Shown one piece after another: positions 7,887 to 12,738 of a DNA stretch of 16,258 bases. The translations under genes were made by a program, and so were the position numbers. The notes under the pieces were generated by a model. It saw only the letters and a list, made by a program, of their open reading frames with translations. It did not search any database and was not told where the DNA came from. The DNA is taken from the NCBI GenBank assembly GCA_017958935.1, contig JAGDBR010000012.1, forward strand, positions 1 through 16,258, written 5' to 3'. This stretch comes from Lachnospiraceae bacterium (GTDB lineage: Bacteria > Bacillota_A > Clostridia > Lachnospirales > Lachnospiraceae). Numbering within the stretch: position 1 is the stretch's first letter; every line of letters begins with the position of its first letter.

Positions 7887-8678
7887 TCAGTCCGGCAGAT
7901 AGAACCGCAGGACCCAGGAGTCTTTCCGCGGCAGCTTCACGTCAAGCGGATAGGACAGGATCTCGCAGCGGATCCGGCTCGTCTCGTCGAAGCCGATCCC
8001 CCGCTTCAGCAGCAGCTTCAGGTATTCCGAGATGTAGTTCTCCTCGCTGGCTTTGCCGTACCAATGTACGCATTTCTTTTCTTCGCGCGGCAGGAAGATT
8101 ACGTGCTCGTCCCGGACCTCATTGATGATCGGGATACAGAGCAGGGGGTGTGACTCCCCGGAGACCATCGGCGCGACGTTGATGCAGGTCATGGGCAGCT
8201 CGGAGCGCAGGGTATAACCCATCCCGATCGCTTCGGCGGTCGCGTCCAGGATGCTGTTCATCGCTTCCTGCGCAGTCACCGCGAGCCGTGTCTCCCGCGC
8301 ATAGTAATAGCAGGGGACGGTCGTCGTTTCCTGCACGACCAGGTGCTGCGTCGCGTCGACCCGGATCTTCATCGCGTTCAGGGCGACCGTCAGCTCGTGG
8401 ATGCGGTCCTCGAGCTCGGCGATCGCATCCTCGAAGTTCACCTCGCCGTTAAAGTAGCGGACGGTCTGGTCTGCGGTATGGCCGAGATTCTGGTAGAGCA
8501 GGATCCTCTTCAGCTTCAGCGCCGCCATCGCGTCGTAGTGCCGGGAATTCGCGCGCCCGCCGCGGCAGGCCGGGGCAATGAGTCCGGTGCTCTCGACGCG
8601 CAGCACTTTCGAGCGGCTCACGCCGAAAGCGTGCGCCAGTTCTTCCGAAGTAAAAGTTTTTTTAAAGTTTTCCGACAT
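7887..8678 (-). CDS. MerR-family regulator with GyrI-like effector domain
   Basis: 263 residues. Residues about 9-76 form a MerR winged helix: FTSEELAHAFGVSRSKVLRVESTGLIAPACRGGRANSRHYD is the helix-turn-helix and wing. AIAELEDRIHELTVALNAMK (about 85-105) is the dimerising coiled coil. The remaining 150 residues fit a GyrI-like small-molecule binding fold, as in BmrR-type activators. The usual Y in the MerR 'RYY' wing motif appears as SRHYD. The ribosome binding site is only an AGGGG about 12 nt upstream. MerR proteins activate promoters with over-long spacers, and a plus-strand promoter with a 19-bp spacer lies directly upstream (8695-8725), so the likely target is that divergent transcript together with its own gene. 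The ligand is unknown. Confidence 0.88.
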   Translation of the reverse strand: MSENFKKTFTSEELAHAFGVSRSKVLRVESTGLIAPACRGGRANSRHYDAMAALKLKRILLYQNLGHTADQTVRYFNGEVNFEDAIAELEDRIHELTVALNAMKIRVDATQHLVVQETTTVPCYYYARETRLAVTAQEAMNSILDATAEAIGMGYTLRSELPMTCINVAPMVSGESHPLLCIPIINEVRDEHVIFLPREEKKCVHWYGKASEENYISEYLKLLLKRGIGFDETSRIRCEILSYPLDVKLPRKDSWVLRFYLPD

Positions 8679-8694
8679 TTTTTGAAAAAACCCC

Positions 8695-8725
8695 TTTACT
8701 GTTCATGGGTGGACAGTATTATGAT
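8695..8725 (+). promoter_or_regulatory. Plus-strand promoter with MerR-type 19-bp spacer and inverted repeat
   Basis: TTTACT (8695-8700) and TATGAT (8720-8725) are 19 bp apart, the hallmark spacing of MerR-activated promoters. ACTGT (8698-8702) and ACAGT (8713-8717) form an inverted repeat in the spacer. The predicted start point is near 8732, and no protein gene follows on this strand. Confidence 0.5.
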
Positions 8726-8749
8726 ATACCCGCAGGGTAAAAAACGCAA
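8721..8749 (-). promoter_or_regulatory. Likely promoter of the MerR gene
   Basis: TTGCGT (8749-8744) and TATCAT (8726-8721) are 17 bp apart on the minus strand. The -10 box overlaps that of the divergent plus-strand promoter, so both would be governed from one site. Confidence 0.45.
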
Positions 8750-8929
8750 GAAAAACCCTGTTTCAAGATGGTATTCGTGCCGGAACACCGGTATGGATAT
8801 AGCGGCACACTCCCTAGCTACTTCCCCTGCTCCGGAGTGTGCTTTCTTGTAAGCCGCGGGACAATGGGCAGCTGATGACGGGCACCCGCGGCCGAAAGAA
8901 ACGGCGCCGGAAAGATCCGGCGCCGTTTT
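8732..8929 (+). ncRNA. Candidate structured non-coding RNA, about 200 nt, no known family recognised
   Basis: The transcript would start just after the 19-bp-spacer promoter. Visible pairings, in order: CAGGGT (8733-8738) with ACCCTG (8755-8760); 8746-8753 with 8843-8850 (8 bp, one G-U), enclosing two hairpins; 8771-8783 with 8788-8800, 13 continuous pairs including five G-U, capped by AACA; 8805-8813 with 8834-8842, 9 Watson-Crick pairs around a 20-nt loop; 8853-8860 with 8885-8892, 8 pairs; and the terminator hairpin 8901-8926 followed by TTTT. The first two pairings interleave, so they form a pseudoknot or alternatives. The G-U pairs become A-C mismatches on the other strand, which fixes the orientation. 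Only short reading frames without ribosome binding sites occur (for example 35 codons at 8768-8875). No riboswitch, 6S, SRP, tmRNA or RNase P consensus was recognised. Confidence 0.4.
8900..8929. terminator. Bidirectional terminator between the ncRNA candidate and the GH105 gene
   Basis: ACGGCGCCGG (8901-8910) and CCGGCGCCGT (8917-8926) pair perfectly around AAAGAT. T residues follow on the plus strand, and TTTCTTTC follows on the minus strand after the GH105 gene, so it can serve both. Confidence 0.85.
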
Positions 8930-8949
8930 GATTTGCTATGCTGTTTTGT

Positions 8950-10038
8950 TTACGCCCTTGCCGCGGTCTCAGCCTCGGCGCACATGATCAGGAACGCGCC
9001 CATGCCGTGCAGGTCGTTGACCGAGGTCGGCCGGTCGATGTAATACTGATAATCGCTGACGCCCGTGCCGATGCAGACGTGGCCGAGCAGGACGTTGTCG
9101 CCGTCGTATTCGAGCGAGCGGATGACGCCCTCATAGCCGCGCCACGCAATGTCGAGATATTCTTCCGGCAGGAAGCCCTTCCGGACGGCCTTGAACAGGG
9201 CGGCGGAGAAGAGCGAAGAGCAGGAGTTCTCGAGCCAGTTGTCGGGTTCGCTGCCTTTGTTGACGACCTGATACCAGCGGCCATCTTCGGACTGGAATTT
9301 GCAGACGGCTTTCAGCAGGTCCGTCACTTCGCGGATGACTTCCGCGCGCTGCGGGTGGTCCTCCGGGATGTGGTCGAGATCGTCCAGCAGGCCGACCGGG
9401 ACCCAGCCGACCGAGCGTCCCCAGAACTCGTGCGAGCAGCCGGTCACGGGATCGGACCACGCTTCCCGGCGGGAATCGTCAAAGGCATGGAAGAAGAGCC
9501 CGGTCACGGGATCCTTCGTGTGCTTTTCCATCAGCAGCGCCTGCTTGACGCAGAAATCCGTGTATTCGGGGCGTCCGAAGCGCTCGCCGTATTCCGACAT
9601 GAACGGGCCGCCCATGTAGAGGCCGTCCAGCCACATCTGGTGATAGCGGAAGCTCTTGTGCCACAGGCCGCCGTCGTCGTTGCGCGGGTAGTCGAGGAAT
9701 GCGCCGATCAGCTGGTTCATTGCCTTCACGTAGCGCGGATCCTGCGTTGCGTCGTACAGCGGATAGAGCAGGATGCCGGGCTGGATATCGTCCATCTGGC
9801 CGTGATCCCAGTGGCTCACGTTTCCGTCTCCGTCCACATAGGTGTCGATGTAGCGTTTCACATAATTAAAGTATTTCTGTTCCCCGCAAAGCGCGTACGT
9901 TTTCATCATGCCGGAAAGAAATACGCCCTGATGATAATGAAAGCGCGGTGCCGGGGGCAGATCTTTCGCGTCCGGGATCTCGCGCATCTTCGTGTCGCAG
10001 ATCGCCTTCGCGTAATCCAGGGGCCGTTTGAGTTCCAT
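8950..10038 (-). CDS. GH105 unsaturated rhamnogalacturonyl hydrolase (YteR/RhiN type)
   Basis: 362 residues, close to the family norm of about 370. It hydrolyses the unsaturated galacturonyl residue left by rhamnogalacturonan or pectate lyases from short oligosaccharides, by hydration of the double bond. It adopts an (alpha/alpha)6 barrel. Diagnostic pieces are FHYHQGVFLSGMMKTY (33-48), HWDHGQMDDIQPG (76-88), YHQMWLDGLYMGGPFM with the catalytic Asp at 138, EFWGRSVGWVPVGLLD, and the C-terminal DLHGMGAFLI. There is no signal peptide, so it acts in the cytosol on imported di- or oligosaccharides. The start at 10038 follows GAGGAGG (10046-10052). The gene is monocistronic with a strong promoter at 10069-10098 and a terminator at 8900-8929. 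Neighbouring LplD-like GH4 and SGNH genes support a pectin role. Confidence 0.93.
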   Translation of the reverse strand: MELKRPLDYAKAICDTKMREIPDAKDLPPAPRFHYHQGVFLSGMMKTYALCGEQKYFNYVKRYIDTYVDGDGNVSHWDHGQMDDIQPGILLYPLYDATQDPRYVKAMNQLIGAFLDYPRNDDGGLWHKSFRYHQMWLDGLYMGGPFMSEYGERFGRPEYTDFCVKQALLMEKHTKDPVTGLFFHAFDDSRREAWSDPVTGCSHEFWGRSVGWVPVGLLDDLDHIPEDHPQRAEVIREVTDLLKAVCKFQSEDGRWYQVVNKGSEPDNWLENSCSSLFSAALFKAVRKGFLPEEYLDIAWRGYEGVIRSLEYDGDNVLLGHVCIGTGVSDYQYYIDRPTSVNDLHGMGAFLIMCAEAETAARA

Positions 10039-10068
10039 CTTGGATCCTCCTCAAGGTTTTCTGATTTC

Positions 10069-10098
10069 ATTATAAGGGGCGCTGCAGCGCTTCGTCAA
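10069..10098 (-). promoter_or_regulatory. GH105 promoter with palindromic operator in its spacer
   Basis: TTGACG (10098-10093) and TATAAT (10074-10069) are 18 bp apart on the minus strand. The spacer holds the perfect palindrome GCGCTGCAGCGC (10079-10090). GGCGCTG also recurs as a direct repeat at 10078-10084 and 10099-10105, exactly 21 bp apart. Negative control by a dimeric regulator is likely; its identity is unknown. Confidence 0.75.
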
Positions 10099-10125
10099 GG
10101 CGCTGTTCGAAAAGAAGGAGCCGAC

Positions 10126-10160
10126 AAAGCGTTTGCTTTTTTGAACGATCGGGGTATAAT
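10126..10160 (+). promoter_or_regulatory. Promoter of the membrane protein gene at 10211
   Basis: TATAAT (10155-10160) is preceded 16-17 bp upstream by TTTGCT/TTGCTT (10132-10138). An inverted repeat AAAGC-GTTT-GCTTT (10126-10139) covers the -35 region. A small hairpin, CCGGC-GAAGA-GCCGG (10176-10190), sits just before the ribosome binding site. Confidence 0.5.
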
Positions 10161-10210
10161 AAAATAAGATCAGGACCGGCGAAGAGCCGGCAGGACAGGG
10201 GGAGATTATC

Positions 10211-10828
10211 ATGAGCATTCCGATGGCGATCGTCGACTATATTCCGGTCGTTCTGTTTCTGATCACGGCAGTCATCCTGCAGCGTGATCTGTACAATAAG
10301 ATGAGCAAGGGCGCGTTCGCCCTGTTCTGCGCGGGCACGATCATGGTGTTCCTGGCCGGCTGCTACAAGGCGACCTGGAAGCTGCTGTACGCCGCGAACA
10401 TCTGCGATTTCGAGCGGCTGAACGCCGCGTTCTTCCCGATGCAGGCTTCCGGCTTCCTGCTGGCGGCGCTCGGTCTTGCGGCCATGTATTTCTTCCGGAA
10501 GAAGCAGGGCGAAACGGCGCTTTCGGCGGCCGTCCCGGCGGTCTTCTCCGGCACGATGATCTTCGTCGCGATGATGTGCCTCGGCATCCTCGGCATCTGC
10601 GGGACGCTCGCGCTGATCGCGAAGAAGATGCGCAAGCAGACGGCGATGATCCTCTTCATCGCGGCGTTCGTCGCGATGCTCGGCATGGGCTATCTGTCTT
10701 CGAAGGATTTTGCGAATCCGGCCATGAACTGGATCGGAGAGGGCGTCAACATCGTCGCGCAGGGCCTGCTGTTCGCCGGCACTTATCTTTTGCACAAGGC
10801 CGGCCTGAAGGAACTGAAACTGAAATAA
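10211..10828 (+). CDS. Integral membrane protein of unknown function
   Basis: 205 residues, with ATG 6 nt after an AGGGGGAG ribosome binding site. About six hydrophobic segments are visible near 7-24, 36-52, 76-94, 108-136, 143-162 and 176-195, separated by short basic loops (FRKKQ, KKMRKQ), so most loops lie inside. The C-terminus ends with a Lys-rich tail (HKAGLKELKLK). I recognise no transporter, enzyme or sensor signature. It stands alone between two divergent or convergent neighbours, with its own promoter and the terminator at 10876, so context says little. The G+C-rich codon use matches the surrounding genes. Confidence 0.8.
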   Translation: MSIPMAIVDYIPVVLFLITAVILQRDLYNKMSKGAFALFCAGTIMVFLAGCYKATWKLLYAANICDFERLNAAFFPMQASGFLLAALGLAAMYFFRKKQGETALSAAVPAVFSGTMIFVAMMCLGILGICGTLALIAKKMRKQTAMILFIAAFVAMLGMGYLSSKDFANPAMNWIGEGVNIVAQGLLFAGTYLLHKAGLKELKLK

Positions 10829-10838
10829 GGCGACCGTA

Positions 10839-10870
10839 CTGTCTTCCTGCCGGGCGGCAGGAACGGACAG
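10839..10870 (+). other. Hairpin after the membrane protein gene
   Basis: TTCCTGCC (10844-10851) pairs with GGCAGGAA (10856-10863). The stem is extended by CTGTC/GACAG past a 2-nt bulge, giving about 13 pairs with a GGGC loop. No T-run follows. It may protect the 3' end or assist the terminator just downstream. Confidence 0.5.
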
Positions 10871-10875
10871 GGAAC

Positions 10876-10910
10876 AGAAAAAACCGCTGCACGCCGTGCA
10901 GCGGTTTTTT
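10876..10910. terminator. Bidirectional terminator between convergent genes
   Basis: AAAAAACCGCTGCACG folds onto CGTGCAGCGGTTTTTT. A and T runs flank both sides, so it stops the membrane protein gene (+) and the SDR gene (-). Confidence 0.9.
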
Positions 10911-10920
10911 CTGTCTGCGG

Positions 10921-11727
10921 TCATTTCCCGCTGAAGAAGTCGCGCTTGTTGAAGCCGGCTGTCATGAAGCGCTTCATCGCCTTGCCCTTCGTCAGCCACT
11001 CGAAGACGACGCCGTTCTTCGTGTTGACGAGCATCTTCTTCACAAGGAACTCCGCGATGACGTCCGGATAGTCGCCGAGGATGTTGTAGACCTTCTTCGT
11101 CTTTTCCGGCAGTTCGATCTTCGTCGCGTCGTTGTTCGCGTTGACGAGGAAGTCGGTGATCATGATACCCGGGGAAAGCCGGCAGACCTGGATGTTGTCG
11201 CCGAGCGTCTCGGCCTCTTTTGCGAGCGCCTGCATGAAATATGTCAGGCCGCGCTTCGCAGTGCCGTAAAGCGTCAGGCCGAGCTGCATCGCGTCGTTCG
11301 AGCCGTAGCCGTCGATCGCGAAGATCTGGCCATGGCCCTGTTCGCGCATTCTCGCGTAGGCCGCTTTGCAGCCGAAGATCGCGCCCTTCAGGTCGACGTT
11401 CAGCATCAGCTCGATCTCGGAGGGCTTCAGCTCGTAGACCGGCTTGTCCGGCTGGTTGACGCCGGCGTTGCTGATCCAGATGTCGATGTCCCCGCACTGT
11501 TTGACCGCATGGTCCAGCAGGCCTTCGACCTGACCGTACTGCGTGACGTCGCAGACGAATGAATGGACCGCGCCGCTGCCGGCGACCTGCGACAGGCTTT
11601 CCTCAGCCTTTTTCAGGTTCGCTTCGTTGATGTCGCTGATCACGACGTTATAGCCGTTCATGCGGAACTGCTTCGCCATTTCGTAGCCCAGGCCGCGCGC
11701 CGAGCCGGTGATCACTGCTGTTTTCAT
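10921..11727 (-). CDS. Short-chain dehydrogenase/reductase, similar to the chlorophyll b reductase (NYC1/NOL) branch
   Basis: 268 residues, classical SDR length. The ATG at 11727 is chosen because GGGGGAGG lies 9 nt upstream; an in-frame upstream start would sit on the -10 box. Motifs: TGSARGLG (7-14, cofactor loop), Asp at 32 after beta 2 (suggesting NAD(H)), CDV (59-61), NAG (87-89), Asn 110, Tyr154 and Lys158 in YGTAK, SPG (185-187). The usual catalytic Ser 13 residues before Tyr is a Tyr here; a Ser lies 11 before, in IDGYGSND. From memory, plant NYC1/NOL has the same layout (MDGAGSGG before YGSTK) and a similar C-terminal run through SPGxxxTD, FNI, LPE, and VKKM. The organism is not photosynthetic by any sign here, so the substrate must differ, perhaps a sugar acid or other carbonyl. 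Confidence 0.88.
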   Translation of the reverse strand: MKTAVITGSARGLGYEMAKQFRMNGYNVVISDINEANLKKAEESLSQVAGSGAVHSFVCDVTQYGQVEGLLDHAVKQCGDIDIWISNAGVNQPDKPVYELKPSEIELMLNVDLKGAIFGCKAAYARMREQGHGQIFAIDGYGSNDAMQLGLTLYGTAKRGLTYFMQALAKEAETLGDNIQVCRLSPGIMITDFLVNANNDATKIELPEKTKKVYNILGDYPDVIAEFLVKKMLVNTKNGVVFEWLTKGKAMKRFMTAGFNKRDFFSGK

Positions 11728-11758
11728 GTCTGAAAACCTCCCCCTCTGTGATAAATGC

Positions 11759-11787
11759 ATTATACATTTTCAGACACATTTTTTCAA
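11759..11787 (-). promoter_or_regulatory. Promoter of the SDR gene
   Basis: TTGAAA (11787-11782) and TATAAT (11764-11759) are separated by 17 bp on the minus strand, about 32 bp before the start codon at 11727. Confidence 0.75.
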
Positions 11788-11794
11788 GACCGTG

Positions 11795-11823
11795 AAAACC
11801 GCCCGGCCGAAAAGGACGGGCGG
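11795..11823 (-). terminator. Terminator of the SGNH hydrolase gene
   Basis: On the minus strand, CCGCCCG (11823-11817) pairs with CGGGCGG (11805-11799) around an 11-nt loop and is followed by TTTTC. It lies just before the SDR promoter, separating the two same-strand genes. Confidence 0.65.
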
Positions 11824-11880
11824 CTGTATGCGGAGGAGGCGGGTGCAGACAAACAGTACGGGTCCGGCTGCGGCCGGCGC

Positions 11881-12534
11881 TTACAGGTACGGGCGGACCT
11901 CCCGGGCAATGACGAGGTATCCCGTGTCGTTCGGATGGCAGCCGTCGAAGCTGTAGGCGCGGTCCATGGATTTCGTCCCGTGCTGAAGAAGCGCGGAGTA
12001 GACGTCGACGTACGGATGGCCGTATTTTTCAGCCAGCGCCCTGATCTTTTCGTTCAGCGCGACGATCAGGTCCTCCCGGTCGTGATAGTTGCTGTGGAAC
12101 TCGAAATGCGGCGTATCGAAGCCGGGATAAACGGACTGGATGACGATGGGGACGCCGGGGCAGCCCTCGTGGATCCGCTTCAGCAGCTCCTCGTAGATCT
12201 CGGCGATCTGGTCGACCGTCTTGTCCGTGTTCAGGATGTCGTTCGTGCCGATCAGGAGCACGACCTTCGACGGGCGCGCGTGGAACAGAGAACCTTCGAT
12301 CCGGTGGATCAGGTCGCTGACCGTATTGCCGGCGATGCCCCGGTTGACCGCGTACACGTCCGGATAATACTTTTTCAGGTCGCAGAAGTCGGTGATCGAG
12401 TCGCCGAAGAAGAAGACCGGGTTCCAGGTGAGCGCGGCGTTCTCGCGTTAGAAGGACTGGCGCTTGATCGCGTTGTAGCGTTCGAAGGCGCGGTCCGCCA
12501 GAATGTTTCCGTTCAGTGTTTCCAGCGTGCGCAT
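11881..12534 (-). pseudogene. SGNH/GDSL hydrolase gene interrupted by one in-frame TAA (possible acetylesterase)
   Basis: The frame from ATG 12534 is 217 codons long but has a TAA at 12450-12448 (codon 29). Around it the reading is KRQSF-stop-RENAALTW, and the family's N-terminal extension clearly continues across. All SGNH blocks are intact and lie after the stop: FFGDSITD (nucleophile Ser about 46), NRGIAGNT, LLIGTNDILN, and DGCHPND (Asp/His). No ATG, GTG or TTG start lies between the stop and the GDS block; the first GTG (12357) comes after it, so a restart would lose the nucleophile. Promoter, ribosome binding site (GAGGT) and terminator are all intact, pointing to a recent nonsense change, a sequencing error or read-through. 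A GAA codon changed to TAA would be enough. Close relatives include rhamnogalacturonan acetylesterases, fitting the pectin context, but short GDSL enzymes are varied. Confidence 0.8.
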
Positions 12535-12563
12535 GGGCGTACCTCAGACAAAATGATGCATCC

Positions 12564-12592
12564 ATTATAGGCAAAGATCCGGCGCTTCGCAA
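12564..12592 (-). promoter_or_regulatory. Promoter of the SGNH hydrolase gene
   Basis: TTGCGA (12592-12587) and TATAAT (12569-12564) are separated by 17 bp on the minus strand. CGAAGCGCCG (12589-12580) lies 20 bp upstream of the -10 box, as does CGAAGCGCTG in the GH105 promoter. Confidence 0.7.
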
Positions 12593-12666
12593 GGCTTTCT
12601 TCCGCACCCGCGCCTATCAAAATCCGCACAAAAAACAAAATATTGAAACAAACTGCCCCGGAAATC

Positions 12667-12707
12667 TTCCGAAACCGGCAAAACAGTGCTATAATATTTC
12701 CGGTTTC
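12667..12707 (+). promoter_or_regulatory. lplD promoter flanked by an 8-bp inverted repeat
   Basis: TTCCGA (12667-12672) and an extended -10, TGC-TATAAT (-10 at 12690-12695), are 17 bp apart. GAAACCGG (12671-12678) and CCGGTTTC (12700-12707) form perfect arms on either side of the -10 box, with 21 bp between them. A second small repeat, CGGAA-ATC-TTCCG (12659-12671), overlaps the -35 box. Control by a DNA-bending or dimeric sugar-responsive regulator is likely. Confidence 0.65.
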
Positions 12708-12738
12708 AGCATTAAAAGTATAAACCGGGAGGAAAACG

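Noticed and set aside
8343..8852. Plus-strand frame opposite the MerR gene
   Set aside because: Antisense to a gene with clear MerR helix-turn-helix and coiled-coil. Its tail merely runs through the intergenic region.
8768..8875. 35-codon frame inside the ncRNA candidate
   Set aside because: No ribosome binding site, no recognisable pattern, and the bases are tied up in stems. Kept only as a note that a microprotein cannot be ruled out.
10070..11497. 475-codon minus-strand frame across the membrane protein and SDR genes
   Set aside because: It reads the SDR gene out of frame, passes the bidirectional terminator and is antisense to the gene at 10211. No domain is recognisable.
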